This document shows positions 42,461 to 52,194 of a DNA stretch of 64,000 nt, one piece after another. The notes beneath the pieces were generated by a model. The model saw only the letters and a list, made by a program, of their open reading frames with translations, was not told the origin of the DNA and did no database searches. A program made the translations under genes and the position numbers. The stretch comes from Chamaelirium japonicum. Taxonomy: Eukaryota; Streptophyta; Magnoliopsida; Liliales; Melanthiaceae. Within the stretch, counting starts at the first letter, position 1; each line of letters opens with the position of its first letter. The stretch covers positions 81,745,819 through 81,809,818 of the forward strand of contig OX393549.1 in NCBI GenBank assembly GCA_947650365.1, written 5' to 3'.

Positions 42461-42536
42461 AAGTATGCATCGACGCTTTGTTAAGAATGCATCGACGCCT
42501 TTTTAAGTATGCGTTGACACTTTGTTACGTACTGCA
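42440..42536. repeat. Repeat cluster 6 of the MULE
   Basis: Four units of about 24 bp (GCATCGACGCTTTGTTAAGAA and variants) near the transposase 5' end. The word CGTCGACGC...TTGTTAAG is related to the other clusters. Confidence 0.6.
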
Positions 42537-42787
42537 TAGCAAAAATACTTGTTCATTTAGGGAGCATGATACTTGCAAATATATGATACGGCTATTTGCA
42601 AATATTAATAGCACGCCCCGAATGATACTTGCAATTATATGATACGGAATGGGGGATAGAATAGTAGATTTAGGAGATTTAGGATTTTACCTCTTGGGAC
42701 AGTTCTGGAGAACAGTTTGAAATCGATCTATGCTCTCCAAATTATGAGAAAATCAATCCTTTTTTTCTGTACGAGATCAAGACGGAA

Positions 42788-42942
42788 TTGGGGGATCCCG
42801 TTTGAAATTAGATTCTTGAGGTTCTATTGGGGGATCTAATGGGCGAAGATGAGGACGGATCCCTTTTGAAATCAGATACTAGAGCTTCTATTCGGGGATC
42901 TAATGGGCGAAGATAAGTACAGATCATCTTTGAAATCTGCTG
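42788..42942. repeat. Two-copy subterminal direct repeat of the MULE
   Basis: GGATCCCGTTTGAAATTAGA...GGGGGATCTAATGGGCGAAG is repeated as GGATCCCTTTTGAAATCAGA...GGGGATCTAATGGGCGAAG, each about 70-75 bp, inside the right terminal inverted repeat. Confidence 0.7.
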
Positions 42943-43131
42943 ATGCTCGCCGAAGTGGGTAATTGATTAGGATCAAATTGGTGAAAGCAATCTTCGCTCG
43001 TGTTAAGTGCTTGAAGTTGCGCGTCTGTCGATCGAGATTATGGGAGAAATTTGGGGGTCTTCCCTTGGAATTGGAGGTGAAGTCTTTTTAACTTTACGAG
43101 GGTACTTAGGTCACCAAAAATATATGTCGTC

Positions 43132-43209
43132 AGAAAAGTAATGGAAAAAAGTAATCGGGTCTAATCCCAGCAATACGATAGAGTTGGGAGCCATTCTGGG
43201 AAAAACCTC
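43132..43209 (-). repeat. Right terminal inverted repeat of the MULE
   Basis: On the minus strand it starts GAGGTTTTTCCCAGAATGG and ends CCATTACTTTTCT, the partner of 33100-33176. Confidence 0.9.
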
Positions 43210-43218
43210 TTTAGGAAA
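43210..43218. other. Right 9-bp target-site duplication of the MULE
   Basis: TTTAGGAAA, identical to 33091-33099. Confidence 0.85.
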
Positions 43219-43250
43219 TAATTAAGATTTCTAGTGCACGTACCCTAGGT

Positions 43251-43424
43251 AGAAGCAACTGCTAGTACCAATTAGTCAACGTACGAAACCAAACCTTTCG
43301 GCTCGATGGTCATCTGTGTGATCGAGTTCAACTCAGATGATGTGCCACACATCTTGGACTTGTTTCTAATAGTCCTGGAGTCCACGATTCGTTCTAATGA
43401 GCCAAGTAGAATAAGAAGGCTAAG
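43251..43424 (+). repeat. Repeat X copy 1 (SINE-like?)
   Basis: About 170 bp starting AGAAGCAACTGCTAGTACCA and ending GCCAAGTAGAATAAGAA, repeated at 45545-45718 in the same orientation. GGCTCGATGGTC and GAGTTCAACTC about 27 bp apart resemble loose A- and B-boxes of a tRNA-derived SINE, and the tail is A-rich. No coding frame. Class uncertain. Confidence 0.45.
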
Positions 43425-43593
43425 ATGCCATTGTACGTGTTTCTCGAACACGGTACTCAACTCCGTCTCCCCTCCATGCGGTTTTGTACCATATGCTCTC
43501 GTCTCTTTCTCTATGTGCAGGTAAGTCTTCGTTGAAACATGCTTTTGTGTGCGAACGAGTATTGAGCAAATAGTGACTAGCTAGCATTGTTAG

Positions 43594-44161
43594 TGTTAGC
43601 GGATAGTCCCAAATCAGTGAGGGAGGCATCCATCACTTGCTTAATATACATTATACTCGCTATCGACCTCCCCTTATGACCTGGGTTTTAGGGTGTGAGG
43701 GTATCTATATGGTATCCAAGCAAGGGTTCACCGTCTCCTGCTCCAAGTGCTCCCCATTGATCATGTCTTGCCACGTATGCTCCGCATGGGAGGATCCTTG
43801 CCACGCGTGCTCCGCGTGAGGGGGAGTGTTAACAGTAGTCCCATATCAGTAAGGGAGGCACCCATCACCCTCTCAATGTACCCGCTATGAACCTTTCCTT
43901 ACGACCTCGGTTTTAGGGTATAATGGTATCTAACATGGTATCAGAGCTAGGGTTCACCGTCATCTGTTCTGGGTGCTCCTCATCGATCGTGCCTTGCCAC
44001 ATATGCTCTATGTGGGAGGGTCTTTGCCATGCTTTATCCGCGTGAGGGGGAGTATTAACAGATAGTCCCACATCGATGAGGGAGGCAATCATCACCCGCT
44101 TAATATACTCACTATGGATCTCCCCTTACGACCCGGGTTTAAGGCATGAGGATATCTAACA
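43594..44161 (+). mobile_element. Tandem TRIM retrotransposon (3 LTRs, 2 internal segments)
   Basis: LTRs: 43594-43709, 43827-43935 and 44053-44161, each about 110 bp, with TAGTCCCA(A/C/T)ATC near the start and TTACGACC...GTATCTA(A/T)(C/A)A at the end. Each of the first two is followed by a PBS: TGGTATCCAAGC at 43710 (degenerate) and TGGTATCAGAGC at 43936 (perfect, initiator-Met tRNA). The internal segments are only about 117 bp, lack coding capacity and end in a polypurine tract (GTGAGGGGGAGT). This is the structure of a terminal-repeat retrotransposon in miniature in a recombined tandem form. Flanks GTTAG and GTTTG are a near-match 5-bp duplication. Confidence 0.8.
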
Positions 44162-44307
44162 GTTTGATAGAAGCAAAAAAAACCTATTACAGCTGTAGTA
44201 TCGGCGGCTATAATTTTGTTGGCGATTAAACACTTTTTATTAAAAAAAATTATAAAGGCATAATCGGCGGTTGTGACCCCGAATTAGATAAGTATTGCGG
44301 CAAATTA

Positions 44308-44473
44308 AACGGGCCGCCGGATTAGAGGTGGTATAAGCGACAGTTTAAATGGATCGCCGGATTTGACGTAGTATATGCGGCTATTTAAATGGACCGCTGG
44401 ATTTGACGTGCTTTATGTGGCAGATTAAAAGATTCACCGGATGATTTGGGTCGTCAATGTTTGACGTCTAGTG
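44308..44473. mobile_element. CACTA-like terminus with 40-bp subterminal repeats
   Basis: Three to four 40-bp units with GGACCGC(C/T)GGATTTGACGT and ATGCGGC(T/A)ATTTAAA are followed by GACGTCTAGTG, i.e. CACTAGACGTC on the other strand. A CACTA end preceded by tandem subterminal motifs is typical of that superfamily. The other end and transposase are not seen. Related GGCGGC words occur at 44170-44300 and 44775-44870. Confidence 0.45.
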
Positions 44474-44483
44474 GTGATGTTCG

Positions 44484-44929
44484 ATGTTTGGGTTTAGTCC
44501 CACATCGGTCAGCAAAAGTCATGAAGGCTTGCTTATATACATCTATGATATTAAATCAACTGAGCACGAAACAAACGAGCAAAGTTTGCGTGCGGGCTGT
44601 GTGAGATGGAGCCGGGAGCTCGAGTATCTGGGGCCTGATTTGGGATTGGGTGCACGGGGCCATCGGGCTTGAGGTGGAAATCCGCTCTCGTGTCTAGTCT
44701 GAATTTTAGGCGCACAAGTGTGGTGGGCTGTGCAAACGCCTAGATTTTCATGAAATCTAAACTAGGCAAAATCGACGGCCACATTAGCCGCCCTGATAAA
44801 ATACAATTTTGGCTATCAGATCTCCCGCATAAACATGATCAAATCCGGCGGCCAATGCCGTATGTAGCATTTTGCGACCATGCCTTTTACGACCATATTG
44901 AGAATCAAAACTTCTGACTGATACCACAA
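44484..44929. other. Repeat-derived intergenic stretch
   Basis: Starts with TTTAGTCCCACATCGGTCAG, a word shared with the TRIM LTRs. Includes AATCCGGCGGCCAATGCC-type words near 44847, similar to the CACTA-like repeats. No gene recognised. Confidence 0.35.
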
Positions 44930-45190
44930 TGGCGCGGGATACTCTGGTTCTAGGAAAATGGTGTTCTAGTGCGATCTGGCCAAACATTATGGCTTGTCTG
45001 CGTCTTTGGGATAAGTTTTCGGAGGTCCGGGTGCAGTGGATTCCAAGAACGGCCAATAGTGCAGTCCACTGGTTCGCTTCTGATGCCCGAGTCTCCAGGG
45101 TTGAAGGGTACTAAGTTAATGATATACCTCCTTCTATTTCGGCACTTGTGTATAAGTATCTTAGGACCATGATGCCATGATCCCTTTCAA
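44930..45190 (+). pseudogene. LINE-type RNase H C-terminal remnant
   Basis: LGKWCSSAIWPNIMACLRLW, then VRVQWIPRTANSAVHWFASD and, after one stop, NDIPPSISALVYKYLRTMMP. This resembles the C-terminal RNase H-like domain found in plant non-LTR retroelements and related domesticated proteins (usual form ...WIPR.AN..AHW.AS...). Only the last ~80 residues remain. No reverse transcriptase upstream. Confidence 0.6.
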
Positions 45191-45390
45191 TGTAACAAAA
45201 AAATAAAGAACAGCTATGAAACTACTCAACTAGTACTCAATGGATTGAGCTCATGCCGGACGAATAGCGCGCTCTAGATCATTTCCTCCCTGATCAGGAA
45301 AAGGAATTAAGGGGACCAAGGGGGTGGTCAGCTTCAATACACTAGAGGAATGAGTCAGAGCTGGGCCCGCTCTAGGTGTGCCCCCACCGA

Positions 45391-45542
45391 TTGTATCTTG
45401 TATGTATGTTCCCAGTGAGGTTCAAGCATACTCCGTGTGAGGGTGGATGTTGAGATAGTCTACCGGTTAGTCCCACATCAAAAGGGGGTCACGTGACAGC
45501 CGCGTCATAAACCCTCTATTGGACCTCTCCTTACGACCCATC
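45391..45542 (+). repeat. Diverged TRIM relative
   Basis: GCATACTCCGTGTGAGGGTGGA followed by TGTTGAGATAG, TAGTCCCACATC and CCTCTCCTTACGACCC resembles the internal 3' end plus LTR of the tandem TRIM, with substitutions and no PBS. It directly abuts repeat X copy 2. Confidence 0.5.
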
Positions 45543-45544
45543 TC

Positions 45545-45718
45545 AGAAGCAACAACTACTAGTACCAATTGGTCAACGAAACAAATCGAAACCAAACCTT
45601 TGGGCTCGATGGTCAATCCGTGTGATCAAACTCAGCTCAGATGTCGTGCCGTACATCTTGGACTCGTTCCTCATAGTCATGGAGTCCACGATTCATTCTA
45701 ATGAAGCCAAGTAAAAAT
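45545..45718 (+). repeat. Repeat X copy 2 (SINE-like?)
   Basis: Starts AGAAGCAACAACTACTAGTACC and ends GCCAAGTAAAAATAAAAATT, aligned along its length with 43251-43424. Confidence 0.45.
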
Positions 45719-46456
45719 AAAAATTTGGTATTCAAAGTGGGAAATCAAAAGATCTTTGGGAGGTACCACGGCTTGGGATGAGAGCAGAACAAACAACAAG
45801 CCAACAACAACCGTCACCATCGGCGAAAACCCAAGCCATCCAAGACTGAAAAAAGAGCCACACCAACGTACGAAAAAAAAAAAAAAACCAAAAAAAGATG
45901 TAACAAACCAATTAACCACTGACGGATAACACATCCACTGGCAAACTACGACCAAAAGAAAAAAGAAAAACCAAAACATATCGAACCTCTGCCATCCCCC
46001 CAAGCAGCTCGACCAAGAAAAAAAAGGGAAACAACAGCAAATCCGTCGCCGTCGAACTCCGTCGCCACAGCACCTCCGAGAGCCGCGTCGCCGACCTACG
46101 GAGGCTGATTTGGAAAACCACCGTTTCCAACTTAGAAAATCGGGGCCAGATATGCTCCTCTACCCGCTTTGGCGAGTAAAACACGTCCCGGACGTTATAA
46201 GAGAGTCGTCGATCGAAGCGAGGGCCACTGCACGTCACCGTCTCAACGAACACAAAAAGTCCGATCACCTAGAATCCCCTATCAAAACCAGGGGTTGAAA
46301 TGGGCCAGATCCAGTCTGGAAAAGATCCCGGCCTCCCCGGAGTCATCGCCGGTCACCGAGGAGGCCAAGAGCGGGTGCCGAAACACTAACCCTTGTTGAG
46401 AAAGGGGAAAGGAGAGCCCAGAGTTGCACCTATTCAAGCCAAGTATGATAAAAATA
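45719..46456. other. Stretch with minus-strand open frames of unknown nature
   Basis: Overlapping open frames of 101 and 118 codons on the minus strand (45698-46268) have no domain I recognise; the region includes an A-run at about 45877-45893. It could be a decayed retroelement leader. I make no gene call. Confidence 0.3.
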
Positions 46457-46457
46457 T

Positions 46458-46696
46458 GATAAATTACACATAGACCCCCTGTAGTTTGACTGATTATCAC
46501 TTACACTCTTATGTTTAAAATTCCATAATTGTCTCCTTATAGTTTGAAAAACACATCACTTGCACCCCTCCAGAGGGCCTCCAGAGGGGTCTATGTGTAC
46601 GGTTTTCCAAACTATAGAGGGCATTTGTAGGGTTTTATACAAGATTGGTGTAAATGATAATCGGTCAAACTATAGGAGGTTTATGTGTAATTTACC
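46458..46696. mobile_element. MITE with AAATTACACATA termini, copy 1
   Basis: The left end AAATTACACATAGACCCCCTG with TAGTTTGACTGATTATCACTTACA pairs with the right end TGATAATCGGTCAAACTATAGGAGGTTTATGTGTAATTT. Arms are about 50 bp. A second copy lies in the HSFB2 intron at 50413-50603. Confidence 0.7.
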
Positions 46697-47165
46697 CATA
46701 AAAATATCAAGCCAACGTGTCTCTCAAGCGATTCTCAGAAGCATCTAAGAAGCAGGTTAAGGTTGACAAAAATGGGGTGTAGCTAGCCTGAGGCGCCCAC
46801 TCGATCGGGTCATCTTCATCGCTCACTAAGTCTTGAGTTAGGTCGTAGAGAGAGAATTCGACGCAATGGTTGGTTGTTGAAGTCGTGCCCACCTAACGTT
46901 TGAACTCGTGAGACGCACGCCATCCCTGCATGCAAACTAGCAGAGAGTCTTTGTGGGTGTTCACATGCAAATGAAAACATCTACCATTGTGCTTGACCTC
47001 AAGCACCACGTTTTAATGCTTTAGATATCCCATGGAATCCTCTAGAATCAAACTAGGGCAGCCTGGGCAGGCTCTTAGTCCCCGGTCGATCACGACGATC
47101 TTTTGTTTTTTTTTTTTTAAATTAGGATATACTTGTCAGGTTAGGAGGGCGTGTCTGTCTGTTAG
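46697..47165. other. Intergenic stretch, nothing recognised
   Basis: Short open frames without domains and a T-run near 47110. Confidence 0.35.
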
Positions 47166-47778
47166 TAGGGTTGCATGCAACTAGAGCGGGTTGGGAGTCA
47201 ACCAGAGCCCAACCCAAATACTAAAATCTCCAACCCAACCCAACCTCCAACCCGAGATACCAAACACAAGCCCAACCCAAATAAAGATTTCTATGCTCGG
47301 ATTGAACTGGGATTAGCCCAAGTTGGTAGGACGAATCAGGTTGTGCAAGTTCGGATATATATATACTTATTGTTTAAAATTTTACTTTTTTAAGATCAAA
47401 ATCTATAAAAATCTTAATTATACTTGCTAACACTACCATATCACTTTTTTGACATTTATATACATGCAATTTGCTAAATCATTAGATAATGTATTTATTT
47501 AATAAGCAAGAAACAAATAAATAATACATGATTGGATGAAATGATTGTGATTGCGACCCCTCATAATATGAGTAATCGGGATGGTTGTGATTGTTACCTA
47601 TATATCATAGATTCATAAACATACATAAGTACTTGGGTTCGGGTTGGGTCAGGTTGCCCGATTCTTCAACCCGAGCCCGACGAAAATTCAACTCGGATTG
47701 TAATTTTACGATCCTAATCCAACCCAATCTTTAAATACATCAACAAACCCACCCAAAAATTGGGTTGGGTAGGGTCCA
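47166..47778 (-). mobile_element. hAT-like element, inverted relative of 2994-3640
   Basis: TAGGGTTGCATGCAACTAGAG at the left and, throughout, the reverse complement of the 2994-3640 element (CCAACCCAACCCAACCTCC, GGATGGTTGTGATTGTTACC, TTGGGTTGGGTAGGGTCCA). The right end is cut off before the terminal CAAGTTGTAGCCCTA. No transposase. Confidence 0.6.
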
Positions 47779-48466
47779 TCTATGCAGCGTGTATCCGAGT
47801 TAACACTAAGTGTTGCGCCACTCCATCTATGCCATACGATCGATAATGCGTGCATGACTTTGGCAAATGACAAAAATTTTAGAAAGCTAGCACGCTTTGT
47901 ACCGATATCCGCCTGCGAGGAGAATTGCATCGATTAGGTTTTCCACATCAATGTCGGAAGGATAACATGTACATCAGATTGACAATTGGTCGAAAAATTC
48001 TTATCAACCATCCTAATAGTCAACCCCATTATGATAGGTTAAGCTTTGATATGGCTAAGCCAAACACGGCCTTGGCGTTTGTAGACCCCACTTCTTGTTA
48101 CCAACTCTCTTAAACAATTTATTTTTAAAAGAAAGAAATAGAATAATCAGTAAAAAAAAAACAATTAATACATAAAATAGACATTTGCCAACCAATATAT
48201 ATTGTTATAAAAGGTTTAAATGGTGTAACTTCACACCCCATGTAAACTAACCACAGTTCATACCTTCAGCAAACTGCGGTTAAGAAAAGAGTGGAGCCAT
48301 ACACTTAGAGAGCTCCTTTCTCTAACCGCTAGCGGTCTATTATACCCTAAAACCATGCCATTTCTGTGTATTGATGGAGCCTTTGATCAAAGCACCTCAG
48401 CCAATAGTAACCGTTCGTTCGTCATCATCAACAATGGAGCACCGGCCCATGCATGCAGCACCCGGC
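47779..48466. other. 3' flank of the HSFB2-type gene
   Basis: Non-coding, AT-rich from 48110 to 48350. It must contain the 3' UTR and polyadenylation region of the minus-strand gene ending at 48467, but I cannot place a cleavage site. Confidence 0.4.
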
Positions 48467-51400
48467 TCAGTTGCAAGCCTTGCTGCTGCTGCTGCCGTGG
48501 CCGCCGCCGGCCGGCGGCGGCCGCCGCATCCACGGCGCTGCGAAGCCCATCTTCATGGGCATGCTGCCGCCGCCGCCGCCGTCTACTTCACAGTACCCCC
48601 GCTTTTTCCTCCTATTATTCCCCTCTCCCTCGAAACCCTTCAGCAGCACGCCGAAGAGTTTCAGGCCCTTGTAATTCTCTCTCTCTTCCTCCTCCGCCTC
48701 GAGTTCTTCTTCTGTGTTTGCTTCTTCTTCCTCCTTTGCTTGCTTGCTGCCTGATTCCGTGGCTCCGATTGCCGGCGCTTCCTGCATGGCGAGGCTGGAG
48801 TTGAGATCGCCGAGGTCGACGTATTTTGAGAGGAGGCCGTGGAGCTGCTCGTATTGCAGCTTAGCCTGGGCGAGCTCCGTGGTGAGGACCTGGTTGTCCT
48901 TCTTCAGCTTCTCGTTCTCGTTCGACAGGTCCAGGAGCTGCTGGGACGGCGGAGGGAGGGGAGGAGGAGGGGGAGGAGGGGAGGAGGTGGACGAGGAGCT
49001 GAGGATCTCGCCGGAGTTCGACGTGGACGACGGAGGAGGCTTGTCGCCGCCGCCGCTGGATTTCTTCGCGGTGGAAGTGGGCTGGCCATGGGGAGTCGCG
49101 GCCTTACGGCGGCGGATGTCGCGGAGGAGCCTTTGGTCCCCCTTTCGGAAGTTGTCGTGCGAGAACTCCCACCGGTCCGGCACCACCTTGCGGAAGCCCT
49201 GGCCAATGACGGAAATAACCCTATATTAAGAATTGGGTTGATTATCTAATAACATGTAAAAACATTAAACTTCCAATAAAGTAGGAGACAGGCATTTCTT
49301 AGACATTGATTTTTTTTTTTCTATAATCTCAGATGATCAGATAGGTTGAAGTCAAAACTAAATCACGATCGTTCTTTTGCATGCCATTTTGAGCTCAGTG
49401 TGATTCATGGGTCTAGGTGTAATGGACGGTTGTGAATGAAGACAAAATTGAATCACAGACGTTCTTCCACATGCCATTGGGGCTAAGTGTGCGTGATTCA
49501 CCAGTGGGGCTATCTGTAACAGACAATTATGATTCAATTTTAGCTTTAATCTATTTTATACTCTGAGGCTATAGCTCCAGTCGTCATCTTCAAAGTATTG
49601 TTCGAGCAATCCCATCGGTCAGACCCATCAAATACAAGAAAATATTCATTGAAACAATTATAGGGGCTAACATGGTGCGACACACCCACAACCATCCCGA
49701 TGAACTCATCATTGAAGGGGAGATTGTAACTAGACCCATTGGGTTGTCTTCAATAACAACTATGTGTGATTCACCCTTCAATGATGAGGGTATCGGCTGT
49801 CTAACTATATATTTTCTCTAAGAGGGTTCGTACCCTGTCTCAACCATGTCACCATACTCTATCGTCGGAGTCTGGGTTCGAACATGCAACCTCTCAACCC
49901 ACGATAAATAAAGAATCACACTATTTTTTTTTTAAAAGAACAAAAAAAACCCTCTCGTGGCATGCACCGATAAATAAAGAATTACACACTAATTTTTTTT
50001 TAAAAGAACAAAAAAAACCCTCCGTGGCAGGCACCGAACAACCAAGTCAGCCAGAAAGGACTCGATCAACAATGGCCACGCGCTTCACTAACGATCCTAA
50101 CCGAGTCCTCTGTATAGTGACAGCACACACCGACACAGAACGATATGATCCGAAATGTATCGGAATCAGCCGATACCAAGGCCAAATCGATACCGACACC
50201 ATAAATGGTCATGTTGGGCCAAATCCAATATGTACTCCCCCGTACAACTAGGTATGGTCCCAATTCTTTCTCTCTCTCTAGGTCACAGCTGTTCAGCTGA
50301 ACCGGTCCACAACAAATTACACGATTTGACCGCTTCTTTTATTATTCCCAAATCTTATACCCTGCTATATTTTTTTTAGAAAAAAATAATTTCATTAAGT
50401 TATTTTTTTTTGGATAAATTATACATAGGCACCCTATAGCTTGATAGATTATCACTTACACCCTCTTTTATTTAAAACCCTACAAATGCTCCCCCCCTAT
50501 AGTTTGAAAAACCATACACAGATCGGGCGAAAGTAAGATTTTATACATGAGATGGTGTAAGTGATAATCGATCAAACTAAAGGGATTTATGTGTAATTTA
50601 TTTTTTTTATCTAAATTATAATTTTACCACCCTATTTCTTTATTATAGTCCAATCCGAGTACCTGCTGAAGCCTGTAGGCTCGTATCAGGGTTGCGATTA
50701 AAAGAAAGACGCCGCCTGACCTGCTGTACTTGGTTGCCGCAGGCCTTAGTCGGGCATGGCAACCAAGTAGAGCTGGTCAGGTCGGGCGAACTCCGAAATT
50801 TTTTTTGATGCGTGATGATTTTGCTGCAGATGCTGAGTAAGACATCTAGATCGTTGATTGAACATAGAGTCGTCTAATTATACTTTACGCAACAGCGACC
50901 AGTGCACTGCACACTTACATATAATCAGACTTCTCTCATTTTTTGCCTTCATATTATGAACGGTCCAGATGCTCACTAAGCATCTACAACGAAAAACCCC
51001 ACGTAGCAAAAACATTTTCATAAATTCTGACAATCAGGGGCGGACCTACGTGGAGACTAGAGCTCTTCATAGCTCTCAAAAATTTTGAAAAGGTCTTATG
51101 AATTTTGTAATTTCTGGATACGCCACCTACGAAGATAATGCTATTCTACCAACCCGCCTTGCCAACCTGACGTGGCATGATCACAACCGTCCCTTGCATC
51201 CAGTCCCACCGTCGGGCAAGTGCCACGTCGGCATAGAAGAGTCGGCAAAGCGGTTCGAAGATTGGCATTGCTCTCATCGGAAAGCGGTAGTTGCGAGATC
51301 GTCGTGTCCGTTTCCGCCCAATCAGAAAAAAAATCCTACGGTCGACAGATCGCCGCGTAGGCCGAACGGGAGGGAGAGAATGGTGATGGGTGCATCCAAC

Positions 51401-51687
51401 GGCCCGGATCGAGAGAGAGAGAGGGGGATGAGAGCGATACGTACGTAGGTGTTGAGCTGCCGAACGAAGGAGGAGAAGTTGTTGTGCTTGAAGTTGGAGG
51501 GGAGGAGGTCACGTGCGAACTCCACCGGCTTCCACACGACGAAGGACCGCCCCATCTCCCCCCACGATATCACCTCGTCCGTCCCGCCGTCCTCCACCAT
51601 CTGATGCGTCTTCGTCAGGAACGGCGCCGGCCCGCTGCCGCCGCCGGCCCCCCTGCTGCTACTCTGCGGCGGCGCCATCATCGCCAT
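48467..51687 (-). CDS. HSFB2: Class B heat-shock transcription factor (HSFB2-type), two exons
   Basis: Coding parts on the minus strand: 51687-51445, then 49198-48467, giving 324 residues. The DNA-binding domain spans residues 21-113 ([46 protein letters not shown], then [20 protein letters not shown] and IRRRK). The intron falls between LNTY and GFRK, the conserved position in plant HSF genes, with donor GTACGT and acceptor GCCAG. A poly-Pro run is at 155-165. The HR-A/B oligomerisation coiled coil is at about 167-208 without the extended spacer of class A. KLFGV (261-265) is the LFGV repressor motif of class B. RRKKR (278-282) is a probable nuclear signal. No aromatic-acidic activator motif is seen. 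It should act in the nucleus as a repressor or modulator at heat-shock elements. B2 rather than B1 or B4 is inferred from DNA-binding-domain residues. The 2246-bp intron carries a MITE. Confidence 0.93.
50413..50603. mobile_element. MITE with AAATTACACATA-type termini, copy 2 (HSFB2 intron)
   Basis: GGATAAATTATACATAGGCACC with GATAGATTATCACTTACACC at the left pairs with GGTGTAAGTGATAATCGATC...TTTATGTGTAATTTATT at the right. Same family as 46458-46696, slightly shorter. Confidence 0.65.
51128..51270. repeat. Partial AATGCTATTC-family repeat in the HSFB2 intron
   Basis: AATGCTATTCTACCAACCCGCC...GACGTGGCATGATCACAACCGTCCCTTGCATCCAGTCCCACC resembles one half of the element at 4334-4512. Confidence 0.4.
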
Positions 51688-52015
51688 CGATCCCTACCTA
51701 TCCTCCAAACAGCCGCCGACCCTGAAAACCCCCCTAAACGAAAGGATTCAGCGCCAGAAGAGGAGGAGAGCCGTCAAGAACTCCCAGCCCCAGCAGTAGA
51801 ACCCGCAGATCAGGACGGAACGGCAGCAGCGTCCGGACCGGGGGCTCCCATCTCCTCTGCTTCTGAATCCGACGCTGCTCTCTCCTTTCATACCCGATCC
51901 GCCCACCCGAAACCCACAGAGAGTTAGAGAACAACAACACTCCTCTCAGCCGCCATGAGAATCGAAACGAGATCTATAGTCGGGAAAGGGGGGGTATTAG
52001 AAGGGAAGGTTTTTT

Positions 52016-52034
52016 AGAGAGAGAGAAGAGAGAG

Positions 52035-52074
<40 letters not shown>

Positions 52075-52075
52075 G
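52016..52075 (-). repeat. (CT)n-rich tract in the HSFB2 leader region
   Basis: On the minus strand this is a CT/TC microsatellite about 330-390 bp upstream of the start codon, within the probable 5' UTR or core promoter. CT-rich leaders are common in plant genes. Confidence 0.7.
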
Positions 52076-52149
52076 CTTTCGTATTGTTCTGTGTTTCCCT
52101 TCTTGCCTTTTCCTCTCTGGCCCTTCTAGAGCTGGCGTCGTTCAAAGTA

Positions 52150-52163
52150 GAAGCTTCTTCGAA
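52150..52163. promoter_or_regulatory. Candidate heat-shock element upstream of the HSFB2-type gene
   Basis: GAAGCTTC followed by TTCGAA gives the perfect GAAnnTTC core plus an imperfectly spaced third GAA, within AGTAGAAGCTTCTTCGAAGG. It lies about 460-475 bp upstream of the start codon. HSFB genes are commonly heat-induced through such sites, so autoregulation is plausible. Confidence 0.5.
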
Positions 52164-52194
52164 GGCCAAGTCGCATCCGAGGGCGGCGAGGTGC

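Larger units (their letters stand above)
33100..43209. mobile_element. Mutator-like element with transposase and Ulp1-type gene (10.1 kb)
   Basis: Terminal inverted repeats of about 77 bp (33100-33176 and 43132-43209) start GAGGTTTTTC(T/C)CAGAATGG and are about 90% alike. A perfect 9-bp duplication flanks the element. It contains two decayed genes tail to tail: a DUF1985-Ulp1 gene on + (about 34.1-38.25 kb) and a MULE transposase on - (about 42.46-39.6 kb). Plant MULEs carrying Ulp1-like genes are known (the Kaonashi group of Arabidopsis, CUMULE of melon). Clean ends and duplication show it moved as one unit, but both genes now have stops. Six clusters of a ~22-bp repeat are scattered inside it. 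Confidence 0.9.

Noticed and set aside
33586..42536. CRISPR-like array in the repeat clusters of the MULE
   Set aside because: The units are degenerate, lack constant repeat and spacer lengths, and lie in a plant transposon.
43306..43350. tRNA gene suggested by A- and B-box-like words in repeat X
   Set aside because: No cloverleaf could be drawn, and the boxes are too loose. At most it is a tRNA-derived SINE head.
45698..46268. Overlapping minus-strand frames as a hydrophobic membrane protein gene
   Set aside because: The Phe/Leu-rich composition comes from A-rich + sequence, and no domain, splice sites or homologue is recognised.
48714..49249. Plus-strand frames of 171 and 136 codons over the HSFB2 exon
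   Set aside because: They are antisense shadows of the GC-rich HSFB2 exon 2. The minus strand carries the recognisable HR-A/B and LFGV motifs.
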